From assembly GCF_001619615.1 (NCBI RefSeq), contig NZ_LQQP01000005.1, positions 47,874 to 111,873 on the forward strand: DNA of 64,000 bases. Reading direction: 5' to 3'. The DNA is from Microbacterium sp. T32 (lineage in GTDB: Bacteria; Actinomycetota; Actinomycetes; Actinomycetales; Microbacteriaceae). This document shows, in pieces, positions 50,596 through 59,347 of the stretch. The translations under genes and the position numbers were made by a program. Under the pieces are notes generated by a model. The model worked only from the letters and a program-made list of their open reading frames with translations. It was not told the origin of the DNA and did not search any database. Numbering within the stretch: the first letter of the stretch is position 1; the number at the start of each line of letters is the position of its first letter.

Positions 50596-51614
50596 CGGTC
50601 GCCGCCGACCGCGACGAGAAGCTTCAGCGCCTGACCGGCTTCGAGCGCGGCGAAGGCGTCGGCGGTCTTCTCCATCGGCACGACATCGGTGATCAGCGTG
50701 TCGGTGGGGATCGCGCCGCCCGCCAGGAGCTCGACGGCGGTCTCGAAGTCGCGGCGCTGGTAGACGCGCGCGCCGAGCAGGCGCAGCTCGCGCCAGAAGA
50801 TGCGCTGCAGGTCGACCTCGCGGGGCTGCGAGTGGATGGCGACCACGACGATCGTGCCCCGGACCTTCGCCAGCGCGGTCATCCCCCGCACGGCGGCGGC
50901 CGCACCCGACACCTCGAACACCACGTCCGCGCCGGCCCTGGCGGTCCACTCCTCGACCCAGGCGGCCTGGTCGGTCGCGCGGGGGTCGAGCGTGCGGAAC
51001 CCGAGGTCCTCGATCGTGCCCCGGCGTCCGGCATCCGGCTCGATGACCACGACATCGGCTCCGGCGTGCCGGGCGACGCTCGCGATGAGCACGCCGATGG
51101 GGCCACCGCCGATGACGACCGCGGTGTCTCCCGCGGACAGCTCGGAGCGGCGCACGTCGTGGACGGCGACGGCCACCGGCTCCACCAGCGCTCCCTCGCG
51201 CAGGTCGAGGTCGTCGGGCAGGCGGACGACGGTGGATGCCGGGACGTTCCAGAGCTCCTGCAGAGCGCCGGGGGAGTCGATCCCGATGAAGTCGAGGTTC
51301 TGGCAAATGTGCTCGTTGCCGGCGCGGCAGGCGGGGCACGTGCCGTCCCAGTCCAACGGCATCACGGTGACGCGGTCTCCTGGCATCCATTCGTCCACGC
51401 CGTCGCCGACGGAGGTGACGACGCCGCTCATCTCGTGGCCGAAGACGAGCGGTCGCTGGACGCGGGCGTCCATGTCGCCGTGGAAGACGTGCAGGTCGGT
51501 GCCGCAGAGGCCGGTGTAAGCCACGCGGATCTGGACCTGCCCCGCGGCGGGTGCCTCCGGCGGGATGTCTACGGGGTCGACGGTTCGAGCCGAGATGTAG
51601 TGAAGTGCGCGCAC
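50592..51614 (-). CDS. Zinc-dependent alcohol/polyol dehydrogenase
   Basis: 340 aa MDR enzyme. Catalytic zinc ligands CGTDLH (Cys 38 region) and GHEMSG (His-Glu). NAD(P) loop VIGGGPIGVLIA near residue 170. The structural-zinc lobe reads DGTCPACRAGNEHIC: three of four cysteines remain and Asp stands at the first position. Relatives oxidise sorbitol, idonate, threonine or sugar acids. It leads an operon with KduD-like SDR, KDPG aldolase and KDG kinase, so a sugar or sugar acid is the likely substrate. The promoter region contains operator B. Confidence 0.85.
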   Translation of the reverse strand: MRALHYISARTVDPVDIPPEAPAAGQVQIRVAYTGLCGTDLHVFHGDMDARVQRPLVFGHEMSGVVTSVGDGVDEWMPGDRVTVMPLDWDGTCPACRAGNEHICQNLDFIGIDSPGALQELWNVPASTVVRLPDDLDLREGALVEPVAVAVHDVRRSELSAGDTAVVIGGGPIGVLIASVARHAGADVVVIEPDAGRRGTIEDLGFRTLDPRATDQAAWVEEWTARAGADVVFEVSGAAAAVRGMTALAKVRGTIVVVAIHSQPREVDLQRIFWRELRLLGARVYQRRDFETAVELLAGGAIPTDTLITDVVPMEKTADAFAALEAGQALKLLVAVGGDR

Positions 51615-51679
51615 GGCGGGTCCTCTCCAGTGAGAGCGGATGGAATCGGCATCCGCTCCTTCACTGTACGGGGGTTTTC

Positions 51680-51702
51680 CTCATAGGTCACATGTATGAT
51701 CT
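51680..51702. promoter_or_regulatory. Operator B of the sugar regulon
   Basis: TCATA-N9-TATGA, same arms and spacing as operator A, in the 148-bp divergent promoter region between the dehydrogenase operon and the ABC importer. TATGAT (51695-51700) may serve as the importer -10. Confidence 0.65.
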
Positions 51703-51762
51703 AATGAAAGCGCGCCGCATCGCGGTGAGTCGTCAACGACGTCGACCATGTGAGGACTGGAA

Positions 51763-53130
51763 ATGGCAACACAGCACCGTCGCTTCATCCGTTTCGCCCG
51801 ATTCGGAGCCTTGGCCCTGGCGGGGGTGACCGCGGTCGCTCTGAGCGCCTGCAGCCCCGGCGCCGGTGGCGGAGACACCTCCCTCGGCTTCACGCAGGCC
51901 GAGCAGGAGGCCGGCAGCCCGATCACCGTGTGGGTGGATGCCACTCGCGAGCCGATCATCGATGCCTTCAAGAAGGCGCACCCCGACATTCAGATCAACG
52001 CCGAGACGTACGACGGCAACGCGAGCGGCTCGGCGAGCCTCCAGACGCGCATCGCGCTGTTCGACCAGGCCGGTGAGGGCTGGCCCGACGTGGTGTTCTC
52101 GACGCAGAACAACGACGCGCCCTGGGCCTCGAAGGAGTCCAACGGCCAGCAGGCGTTCGCCGCCCCGGTGAACAAGGGCTGGTTCGACGACGACTTCCTC
52201 GCCGGGTTCACGCCGGGGTCCCTCGATCCCCTGACCATCGACGGCACCACCTACGGGCTGCGCAACGACCTCGCGCAGGTCGTGTTCTGGTACGACAAGT
52301 CGCTGTTCGACCAGTTCGGCTACCAGGTGCCCACCACGTGGGAGGAGTACGAGCAGCTGAGCGACCGCGTCGCCCAGGAGCACCCCGGCTACCTGCTGGG
52401 CTCGGTCGGGGACGGTTTCCTCGGGTCGTACGTCTACTACTGGGGTGCGCAGGCGCCGATCTTCCAGCTCGACGGCAACGACTTCACGTCCGACTTCGGG
52501 GCCGAGAACTCGGAGAAGATGACCGACCTGCTCGACCACATGGTGGCGAACAAGACACTGTCGACGGCTTCGGTGTTCGGTTCCGACTTCATCCAGCAAG
52601 CGCAGGGCAAGGTCCTCGGCATGCCGGGACCGGTGTGGTTCACGGGCGCGCTGTTCCAGAACCCCGACAGCCTCAACGTCCCCGCCGGTCAGCTCGGTGC
52701 GGGCACCCCGCTGCACTGGGAGGGCGAGGACGTCGGGACCGGTAACGTCGGTGGCGGAACGTGGCTCGCATCGAGCCACTCGAAGAACCTGGATGCCGTG
52801 AAGACCTTCATGGAGTTCGCCACCAGCTCCGACGAGTACCAGGTCGACCTCGCGCCCGGATACCCGGCCTACGCCGCAGCTGGTGAGAAGTGGATCGCCA
52901 AGCAGGCCGCGGACGGCTACTTCGTCGGCGACTTCGAGAAGAACGTGATCGACGCCGCCGGAGAGGTGTGGAGCGGCTGGGGATTCCCGAGCTTCAGTGC
53001 CGAGACCGCCTACAGCAAGGTCGTCCTGCCGGCACTCGCCGCGGGCAAGTCCATCGGTGACGTCACCGCCGACTGGCAGGCCGAGATCCTGAACGAAGCC
53101 CAGGTGCAGGGCTACACCGTCACTCGCTGA
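51763..53130 (+). CDS. Sugar ABC transporter, extracellular solute-binding lipoprotein
   Basis: 455 aa. Lipoprotein signal peptide with lipobox LSAC (Cys about 30). Family 1 solute-binding protein: PITVWVDATREPIIDAFKKAHPDIQI, QTRIALFDQAGEGWPDVVFS, LRNDLAQVVFWYDKSLFDQFG. CUT1-class proteins bind mono- or oligosaccharides. The two permeases follow; no ATPase gene is in the locus, so a shared MsmK/MsiK-type ATPase elsewhere is expected. Confidence 0.93.
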   Translation: MATQHRRFIRFARFGALALAGVTAVALSACSPGAGGGDTSLGFTQAEQEAGSPITVWVDATREPIIDAFKKAHPDIQINAETYDGNASGSASLQTRIALFDQAGEGWPDVVFSTQNNDAPWASKESNGQQAFAAPVNKGWFDDDFLAGFTPGSLDPLTIDGTTYGLRNDLAQVVFWYDKSLFDQFGYQVPTTWEEYEQLSDRVAQEHPGYLLGSVGDGFLGSYVYYWGAQAPIFQLDGNDFTSDFGAENSEKMTDLLDHMVANKTLSTASVFGSDFIQQAQGKVLGMPGPVWFTGALFQNPDSLNVPAGQLGAGTPLHWEGEDVGTGNVGGGTWLASSHSKNLDAVKTFMEFATSSDEYQVDLAPGYPAYAAAGEKWIAKQAADGYFVGDFEKNVIDAAGEVWSGWGFPSFSAETAYSKVVLPALAAGKSIGDVTADWQAEILNEAQVQGYTVTR

Positions 53131-53174
53131 CCCCGCTCGATCCCACGAAAGGCCAGGCCATCGTCACTTCCACG

Positions 53175-54101
53175 ATGACGCCCCTCTCCGCCGGCGCGGA
53201 AACGCGCCGGCGGAGAGGCGAGCAACGGCGTCGAAACCCGAACCGTTCCCAGTCCGCGATGGCGTACGCCTTCAGCTCGGGGTACGGCATCCTGCTGCTG
53301 TTGTTCGGCCTCGGCCCGGCCCTGTACGCGGTGTATCTCGCGTTCACCAAGGCGGGGAGCTTCGCCGGCCTCGACAACTTCGCCCGCGTCTTCGGCGACT
53401 ACCGCTTCTGGCCGGCGGTCCAGCACGTCTCGGCGTACCTCGTGATCTGGTTGATCTTCCAGATCGTGTTCGTCGTGCTGCTCGCGCTCATCGTGCACAA
53501 CTTCGCGTCGCGGTGGCTGTCCACGTCGGTGAGGTTCGTCTATTACATCCCGGGAGCGCTCGCGGGGGCGTCCAGCGTGCTGCTGTGGCTGTTCCTGCTC
53601 GACCCCAGCGTGAGCCCGGTGTCCGGCATCCTGCGAGGCCTCGGCTTCGACTCCTTCGTGGCCACGGTCTCGCTCGACAACCTGCCCGTGATCTTCACGA
53701 TCGTCTCGTTCTGGACGGGTGCGGGCCAGTGGATCGTCATCATGTACGGCGCCTTGAACAACATCAGCCCCGAGATCATGGAGGCGTCCCGCATCGACGG
53801 CGCCGGGCCGATTCAGACCGCCTGGTACATCCAGCTGCCGCTGCTGCGGAAGTGGATCTCGTACATGGTCGTGATGTCGATCGCCGCGGGAAGTCAGCTC
53901 TTCGTCGAGCCGCGTGTGCTCTCCCAGGCGAGCAAGGGCGTCGTCCCGCAGGACTACTCGCTGAACCAGCTCGCCTACCTCTACGCCTTCCGGCAGAACG
54001 ACTTCAACGGTTCGGCCGCGATCTCCCTCATCCTTCTGGCCGTCGCCCTGATCCTGGCTGCCTTCTTCGTCTTCCGAGGAGGACTCTTTGAGCGCGACTG
54101 A
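53175..54101 (+). CDS. Sugar ABC transporter permease (CUT1, MalF type)
   Basis: 308 aa with six membrane helices. The cytoplasmic EAA loop is EIMEASRIDGAGPIQTAWYIQLPLL. A basic N-terminal tail (about 28 residues, RRRRGEQRRR) precedes TM1. 44 bp after the binding-protein gene; its end overlaps the TTG start of the next permease by 14 bp. Confidence 0.92.
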   Translation: MTPLSAGAETRRRRGEQRRRNPNRSQSAMAYAFSSGYGILLLLFGLGPALYAVYLAFTKAGSFAGLDNFARVFGDYRFWPAVQHVSAYLVIWLIFQIVFVVLLALIVHNFASRWLSTSVRFVYYIPGALAGASSVLLWLFLLDPSVSPVSGILRGLGFDSFVATVSLDNLPVIFTIVSFWTGAGQWIVIMYGALNNISPEIMEASRIDGAGPIQTAWYIQLPLLRKWISYMVVMSIAAGSQLFVEPRVLSQASKGVVPQDYSLNQLAYLYAFRQNDFNGSAAISLILLAVALILAAFFVFRGGLFERD

Positions 54102-55032
54102 AACCGCGACCCTGCTGCGCGCCGACGAGCGCGCCCTGGCTGCCCGCACGCGTCGGCGGCGGATGACGCCCGGCGAATGGCTCGGCCGGGCCCTCGTCGT
54201 CGTCATCGCCCTGTTCTTCGTCGTGTTCTTCCTGCTGCCGCTCGTCTGGCTGCTGCTGGCGCCGACGAAGACGCCGCGCGAGCTCCTCCTGAACGGGCCC
54301 TTCGACTTCGGGGCCTTCTCGACCCTGGCCGACAACTGGAACGCCCTCATGGCCTTCCAGAACGGCATCGTCTGGACGTGGCTCGGCAACGCCGCGTTGT
54401 ACACCGGTGGCGCGCTGATCCTGACGCTGCTCGTGACCATCCCCGCCGGTTACGCCCTCGCGATGATCGACTTCCGGCTGCGTCGGACGCTCCTGGCGGT
54501 GACCCTCGTGGTCATGCTCATCCCGAGCACGGCCCTGGTGCTGCCGACCTTCCTCGAGTTGAGCGCGGTGCGGCTGATCGGCAATCCGCTCGCCGTGATC
54601 CTGCCCTTCTCGTTCTTCCCCTTCGGCGTGTACCTGACGTACATCTACTTCTCGACGAGCATCTCGAAGGATCTCCTGGATGCCGCCCGCATCGACGGCG
54701 CGGGGGAGTGGCGGGTCTTCTGGCGCGTGGCGATGCCGCTGGCGACTCCGGTCATCGCGCTCGTCGGCTTCTTCAACGTCGTGGGGAACTGGAACAACTA
54801 CTTCCTGCCGTTCGTCATGGTGCCGGGGCGTCGCGCTCCGATCCAGGTCGGCCTGGCCGAGCTGCTCTCCAACGTGCCGCTGTTCAACCCGACGTCGGCG
54901 GGGTCCGTGACGATCGAGCTCCCCGTGCTCGCGCTCGCGACCCTGGTGTCGGTGCTGCCGGTGCTCGTCATCTTCCTGTTCTCGCAGCGCTTCCTCGTGA
55001 CCGGCATGACCGCCGGCGGGACCAAGGAGTGA
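54088..55032 (+). CDS. Sugar ABC transporter permease (CUT1, MalG type)
   Basis: 314 aa from TTG 54088. The TTG is chosen because GAGGAGGA (54076-54083) sits at ideal spacing and the next in-frame ATG is inside the cytoplasmic tail. Six helices; EAA loop KDLLDAARIDGAGEWRVFWRVAMPLATP. The stop overlaps the mutarotase GTG (GTGA). Forms the membrane channel with the upstream permease. Confidence 0.92.
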   Translation: MSATETATLLRADERALAARTRRRRMTPGEWLGRALVVVIALFFVVFFLLPLVWLLLAPTKTPRELLLNGPFDFGAFSTLADNWNALMAFQNGIVWTWLGNAALYTGGALILTLLVTIPAGYALAMIDFRLRRTLLAVTLVVMLIPSTALVLPTFLELSAVRLIGNPLAVILPFSFFPFGVYLTYIYFSTSISKDLLDAARIDGAGEWRVFWRVAMPLATPVIALVGFFNVVGNWNNYFLPFVMVPGRRAPIQVGLAELLSNVPLFNPTSAGSVTIELPVLALATLVSVLPVLVIFLFSQRFLVTGMTAGGTKE

Positions 55033-55358
55033 GCGTGCTGCGGGTGGGGATGGTCTGCCGGATGGTGCCGGAGAAGCGCGACGAGTATCTCGCTCTCCAC
55101 CGCGCGGTGTGGCCCGGCGTGGAGCAGACGCTCCGCGAGGGGAACATCCGCAACTTCACGATCTTCGTCCGCGGGGACGTGCTGTTCGGCTACTACGAGT
55201 ACGTCGGCGACGATCTCGCCGCCGACGACGCGAAGATGGCCGCCGACCCGGTGACGCAGGAGTGGTGGGCCCTCACCGGTCCCTGCCAGGTGCCGTTCGA
55301 CGACGTCGGGTCGGAGCCGAACTGGCAGATCATGACCGAGGCGTGGCACCTTGACTGA
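55029..55358 (+). CDS. L-rhamnose/L-fucose mutarotase family protein (RhaM, DUF718)
   Basis: 109 aa from GTG 55029, 4-bp overlap with the permease stop. Dimeric ferredoxin-like mutarotase: RVGMVCRMVPEKRDEYLALHRAVWPGVEQTL (catalytic His), NFTIFVRGDVLFGYYEYVGDD, VTQEWWALTGPCQVP. It interconverts alpha and beta anomers of a 6-deoxyhexose after uptake. Its place as last gene of the importer operon points to a 6-deoxyhexose as the transported sugar. Confidence 0.9.
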   Translation: MSVLRVGMVCRMVPEKRDEYLALHRAVWPGVEQTLREGNIRNFTIFVRGDVLFGYYEYVGDDLAADDAKMAADPVTQEWWALTGPCQVPFDDVGSEPNWQIMTEAWHLD

Positions 55359-55369
55359 CCCCGGATGCC

Positions 55370-55418
55370 GGTGCGCTCAGCGCTCCGGGGCGGTGACCGC
55401 CGGGTGCGCTCAGCGCTC
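55370..55418. repeat. 16-bp direct repeat at the 3' end of the GntR gene
   Basis: GGTGCGCTCAGCGCTC at 55370-55385 and 55403-55418. The second copy covers the GntR stop codon. Contains the palindrome GCGCTCAGCGC in part. Confidence 0.6.
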
Positions 55419-56174
55419 GCGAGCGGTGGGAAAGCGTCGGCGCTGCCACGCGTCGAGGATGTGCGCGCGCATCGCGGCTTCGGCCGCGACCGGGTCGCCG
55501 GCCGCGATGGCGTCGTGGACGCGCCGGTGCTCCTCGAGCGTGATGTGGAACGCGTCGGTGGACTGATTGCCGACGAAACGGGCCGACTGGCGCGCGCGCG
55601 AGAACAGGATCTTCGTGATGCTGCTCGCGAGCTCGTTTCCGGACAGCGTCATGACGAGGAAGTGGAAGTCGAGGTCGGCGTCGGGGAAGACCTCGGGGTC
55701 TTCGACCGACTCCTCCATGCGCGCCAGGGATGCCGTGATCTGAGCGATCTGCTCCGGCGTGCCGTGCTGGGCGGTCGCCGCCGACATCGACCCTTCGAGG
55801 GCGGCGCGGATCACCGAGATCTCATCGAGCACGCCGAGCGAAGAATCGTTCTCCAGCAGCACGGCGAGGACCACGGGATCGAGGACGTTCCACGAGGTCT
55901 TGGGCTGCACCGTCGTGCCGCGGCCGGGGGCGACGCTGATGAGCCCCTTCTCCTCGATCCGCTTCACCGACTCGCGGATGACCGTCCGGCTGACGGCGAA
56001 GTGCTGGGCCAGCTTCTCCTCGGGGGGCAGCGTGTCGCCGGGGGGAACGTCACCCTTGACGATCGCCTCGACCAGGTCGTGCACCACGGCGACCCCGAGC
56101 CGGGCGGTCGGCGTGCGCGGCGTCAAGCTGCGCAGGGCCGACGTGATGCCGGTGGGCGCGGTCTCCTCACTCAT
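55410..56174 (-). CDS. FadR/GntR family regulator, probable regulator of the sugar locus
   Basis: 254 aa. GntR wHTH (VVHDLVEAIVKGDVPPGDTLPPEEKLAQHFAVSRTVIRESVKRIEEKGLI) and an FCD ligand domain from about residue 105 with metal-site residues in DLDFHFLVM and EEHRRVHDAI. Related regulators respond to sugar acids or their keto-deoxy derivatives. It follows the dehydratase gene by 9 bp on the same strand. The three operator-like sites in the locus have a GntR-like size; binding is inferred. Confidence 0.88.
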   Translation of the reverse strand: MSEETAPTGITSALRSLTPRTPTARLGVAVVHDLVEAIVKGDVPPGDTLPPEEKLAQHFAVSRTVIRESVKRIEEKGLISVAPGRGTTVQPKTSWNVLDPVVLAVLLENDSSLGVLDEISVIRAALEGSMSAATAQHGTPEQIAQITASLARMEESVEDPEVFPDADLDFHFLVMTLSGNELASSITKILFSRARQSARFVGNQSTDAFHITLEEHRRVHDAIAAGDPVAAEAAMRAHILDAWQRRRFPTARER

Positions 56175-56183
56175 GCGGTCAGC

Positions 56184-57368
56184 CTAGTCGCGCGTGATCC
56201 GGCCCTCGGGCCGCTCGTCGCGGTCGACTTCGGGCACGAGCCGGAGTCCCGCGCGGTCGGGGCGCACGTGCGGCCCCGCGCCCACGAGCCAGCTCGCCCC
56301 GCGGTCGCCGCCCTCGGCGATGAGAGCCTCGTCGACGCTCACGCCGTGTCCGGGAGTGTCGCCGAGGACGATGCCGCCGTCGGCGAAGTGCTGGTCGATC
56401 CGCAGGCCGAACGGTGCCCCGAGGTCCCGCACCTCGGCGCTCAGGTGGTTCGGGACCGCGAGCGCGGCGTGGGCGACGGCCTGGTTCGCGGTCACCCCGA
56501 CCGGGCTGATCGGAAGGTCGCGCCCGTGGGCGAGGATGGCGACGCGGAGGAAGTGCGTCACGCCCCACGTGCACCCCACCTGCACGACGTCGACGCCCCC
56601 GGCATCCATGATCGGACGGAACTGCTCGAGGCCCGAGAGGTTCTCGCCCGTGGCGACGGCCGCGCGGATGCTGCGGGAGAGCCGTGCGTGGCCCTCGGCG
56701 TCCCACCGCCGCAGGGGCTCTTCGACCCAGGTCAGGTCGATGTCGCGCTCGAGCTCGCTGATGTAGCGGACTGCCTGCTTGAGGTTCCACGACTCGTTGG
56801 CGTCGAACATCACCGCCGGTCGACGGGAGTTGCGGCCCATGGCATCGCGCACGATGTGCAGGCGACGACGGTCGGCGTCGAGGTCGCGTCCGCCCTTGAG
56901 CTTGCCGCTGCTGAAGCCGAGGTCGGCCATCTGCGCGTAGAACGCGGCGAGCTCCTCGTCGGAGAGGGCGATGTCGAGGCCGGAGGCGTACCCGGTGACG
57001 AAGCGGTCGCGACCCCCGAGCAGGCGCCACAGGGGCTCGCCGGCGGCCTTGGCCTTGATGTCCCACAGGGCCATGTCGAACGCGCCGATGCTGCCGAACG
57101 TGGCGCCGGCGTGACCGGCCTTGAAGACCCGGGCGAGCATGCGGTCGTAGAGTGCGGTCACCGCACGCGGGTCCTGGCCCTCGATGGCGGGGAAGAGGCG
57201 GGCGAGATCGGCGGCGTGCCCCGTGCCGACACCGGTGATGCCGGCGTCGGTGTCGACCAGCACGACCGCTTCCTCGGTGATGCCCGACGCGATGTGTCCA
57301 TTCACGTCGCCGATGGGGCGTCCCCATTCGCGGAACGTGCGGAGCACGCGATAACCGGTGACCTTCAT
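56184..57368 (-). CDS. Enolase-superfamily sugar-acid dehydratase (mandelate racemase/MLE family)
   Basis: 394 aa from ATG 57368 (AGGG upstream). K-x-K in SSGKLKGG near residue 155, metal ligands in MFDANESWN (about 186), WVEEPL (about 213) and TGENLSG (about 242), and a late His in RIDQHFADGG. This set is typical of acid-sugar dehydratases. By context it should dehydrate L-fuconate (or a related 6-deoxyaldonate) to the 2-keto-3-deoxy acid. It is shorter than Xanthomonas L-fuconate dehydratase (about 435 aa), so L-rhamnonate or another acid is possible. Confidence 0.82.
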   Translation of the reverse strand: MKVTGYRVLRTFREWGRPIGDVNGHIASGITEEAVVLVDTDAGITGVGTGHAADLARLFPAIEGQDPRAVTALYDRMLARVFKAGHAGATFGSIGAFDMALWDIKAKAAGEPLWRLLGGRDRFVTGYASGLDIALSDEELAAFYAQMADLGFSSGKLKGGRDLDADRRRLHIVRDAMGRNSRRPAVMFDANESWNLKQAVRYISELERDIDLTWVEEPLRRWDAEGHARLSRSIRAAVATGENLSGLEQFRPIMDAGGVDVVQVGCTWGVTHFLRVAILAHGRDLPISPVGVTANQAVAHAALAVPNHLSAEVRDLGAPFGLRIDQHFADGGIVLGDTPGHGVSVDEALIAEGGDRGASWLVGAGPHVRPDRAGLRLVPEVDRDERPEGRITRD

Positions 57369-57416
57369 ATCGCCCTTGACTTCCTGCTGGAGGGGCTCAA
57401 CTCGAACCCTCAAAGA

Positions 57417-57431
57417 ACATACATCATATGT
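57417..57431. promoter_or_regulatory. Operator C of the sugar regulon
   Basis: ACATA-N5-TATGT, a perfect inverted repeat in the divergent gap between the dehydratase and the aldo/keto reductase. It contains ACATCATATG, the exact reverse complement of CATATGATGT in operator A. Confidence 0.55.
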
Positions 57432-57480
57432 TACTGTTCGATCGGAGCGACAGATGCGACGTTCCCTGACGGAGGCGAAG

Positions 57481-58449
57481 ATGCAGACGCGATCGACGGC
57501 GAGGACGCCGGTCCTGACCGAGATCGGTTTCGGCGGGGCGCAGATCGGAAACCTGTCCCGCGAGGTCGACGACGCCACGGCGCGCGGAGCCGTCGACGCG
57601 GCGTGGGATGCCGGCATCCGGTACTTCGACACGGCTCCGCACTACGGACTCGGGCTGTCCGAGCGCCGACTCGGCGCGGCTCTGCGAGATCGGCCTCGCG
57701 ACGAGTACGTCCTGTCGACGAAGGTCGGGCGGCTCCTCGTCGACTCGCCCGACACCGCCGATCGCCCGGACGACGACGGGTTCGCCGTGCCGGCGTCGGT
57801 CGTGCGGCGGTGGGACTTCTCGCGCGATGGCATCCTGCGCTCGGTCGAGCAGAGCCTGACCCGTCTCGGACTGGACCGCATCGACATCGCCTACCTGCAC
57901 GACCCGGACCAGCACTGGGATGCCGCTTCGACCACCGGTGTCGGCGCGCTCATCGAGCTGCGCGACCAGGGCGTCGTGTCGGCCATCGGCGCGGGCATGA
58001 ACCAGGCGGCGATGCTCGCCGACTTCGTCGAGAAGTGCGACGTCGACATCGTGATGGTCGCCGGCCGGTACACGCTGCTCGACGACGCGGCGGCCGATCG
58101 GCTGCTGCCCCTCGCGGCCGAACGCGGAGTGGGCGTGGTGGCCGCGGCCGTCTACAACTCCGGGCTGCTGAGCGTTCCGCGCCCCGCACCCGGCGCGAGC
58201 TACGACTACACGAGCGCGCCGGACGCGATGATCGAACGCGCGCACCGGATCGCCGACGTCTGCGAGCGCTACGGCGTGGATCTGCCCTCGGCTGCGCTCG
58301 CGTACCCGCTGCGGCGTCCGGAGGTGGTGTCCGTCGTGGTGGGCGTGCGGTCGCGCGCGCAGGCCGAATCGACGCTCCAGCGTTACCTCGCCACGGCACC
58401 CCAGGAGATGTGGCGAGAGCTTTTCGCGGCGAGACTCGTCGCGGCATGA
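57481..58449 (+). CDS. Aldo/keto reductase, probable L-fucose (D-threo-aldose) 1-dehydrogenase
   Basis: 322 aa from ATG 57481, with GGAGG five bases upstream; upstream ATGs lack a site. The N-terminus GFGGAQIGNL ... AWDAGIRYFDTAPHYGLGLSERRLGAAL is characteristic of L-fucose/D-threo-aldose dehydrogenases of the AKR fold. Tetrad residues: Asp and Tyr in FDTAPHYG, Lys in LSTKVG, His in YLHDPD. It oxidises the free sugar to the 1,5-lactone. Opens the plus-strand pathway operon. Confidence 0.87.
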   Translation: MQTRSTARTPVLTEIGFGGAQIGNLSREVDDATARGAVDAAWDAGIRYFDTAPHYGLGLSERRLGAALRDRPRDEYVLSTKVGRLLVDSPDTADRPDDDGFAVPASVVRRWDFSRDGILRSVEQSLTRLGLDRIDIAYLHDPDQHWDAASTTGVGALIELRDQGVVSAIGAGMNQAAMLADFVEKCDVDIVMVAGRYTLLDDAAADRLLPLAAERGVGVVAAAVYNSGLLSVPRPAPGASYDYTSAPDAMIERAHRIADVCERYGVDLPSAALAYPLRRPEVVSVVVGVRSRAQAESTLQRYLATAPQEMWRELFAARLVAA

Positions 58450-58498
58450 CGCGGGCGCGAACCGCGCACGCCACGACCCGAGGGAAGGACGCTGACGC

Positions 58499-59347
58499 AT
58501 GAGATTCGCACGACGGGGAGCCCCCGGCTCCGAGCGGGTGATCGTCGAGATCGACGGTGAGAGCTACATCGTTCCTCCCGAGCTCGGCGACTTGAACGGC
58601 CGCTTTCACGAGGACGGTGCGCTCGAGCACCTGGCGGGGATGGATGCCTCGACCCTCAGCCCGTACGATCCCACCGGCGACGAGCGGTGGGCGGCGCCGA
58701 TCGCGCAGCCCGGCAAGGTGGTCGGCGTGGGGCTGAACTATCGCGATCACGCGGCCGAGACTGGCGCCGACATTCCGGCGGAACCCGTCGTCTTCATGAA
58801 GGACCCCTCGACCGTGGTCGGGCCGTTCGACGACATCCTCATCCCGCGCGGCTCGGTGAAGACGGACTGGGAGGTCGAGCTCGGCGTGGTCATCGGCCGC
58901 ACCGCGCGCTACCTCGACTCGGTCGAGAGCGCCGCCGACTGCATCGCCGGGTACGTCCTCTCACACGATGTCAGCGAGCGCGAGTTCCAGCTCGAGCGCG
59001 GCGGTCAGTGGGACAAGGGCAAGAGCTGCGAGACCTTCAACCCGTGCGGACCGTGGTTCGTCCCGGCATCCGAGGTCCGTGATCCGCAGGCGCTGCGGCT
59101 CTGGGCGAGCGTCAACGGCGAGATGCGACAGGACGGCACGACGGCCGACATGGTCTTCCCCGTGCACGAGATCGTGCGGTACCTGTCGCAGTTCATGGTG
59201 CTGCGACCGGGCGACCTCGTCAACACGGGTACCCCGGCCGGGGTGGGGCTCGGGATGCCGACTCCCGTCTACCTCCGCGGGGGCGACGTCGTGGAGCTCG
59301 GGATCGACGGCCTCGGCACCGCCCGGCAGCGGATGGTGCAGGCGTGA
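58499..59347 (+). CDS. FAH family hydrolase, probable 2,4-diketo-3-deoxy-L-fuconate hydrolase
   Basis: 282 aa. Fumarylacetoacetase fold: VVGVGLNYRDHAAETGADIP, metal ligands in DWEVELGVVIG (two Glu) and SHDVSERE (Asp), QWDKGKSCETFNPCGPWFV and VNTGTPAGVGLG. The C-C hydrolase of the fucose pathway cleaves 2,4-diketo-3-deoxyfuconate to pyruvate and L-lactate. The stop overlaps the SDR GTG (GTGA). Other FAH reactions are possible; context supports this one. Confidence 0.85.
   Translation: MRFARRGAPGSERVIVEIDGESYIVPPELGDLNGRFHEDGALEHLAGMDASTLSPYDPTGDERWAAPIAQPGKVVGVGLNYRDHAAETGADIPAEPVVFMKDPSTVVGPFDDILIPRGSVKTDWEVELGVVIGRTARYLDSVESAADCIAGYVLSHDVSEREFQLERGGQWDKGKSCETFNPCGPWFVPASEVRDPQALRLWASVNGEMRQDGTTADMVFPVHEIVRYLSQFMVLRPGDLVNTGTPAGVGLGMPTPVYLRGGDVVELGIDGLGTARQRMVQA

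Noticed and set aside
57358..57480. Upstream in-frame starts for the aldo/keto reductase (57358, 57454)
   Set aside because: The first overlaps the divergent dehydratase gene and both would place operator C or the leader in the coding region. ATG 57481 has GGAGG at correct spacing.
55365..58502. Plus-strand open frame of more than 1000 codons
   Set aside because: It runs antisense through the GntR and dehydratase genes and out of frame through the aldo/keto reductase, all of which have clear family motifs.
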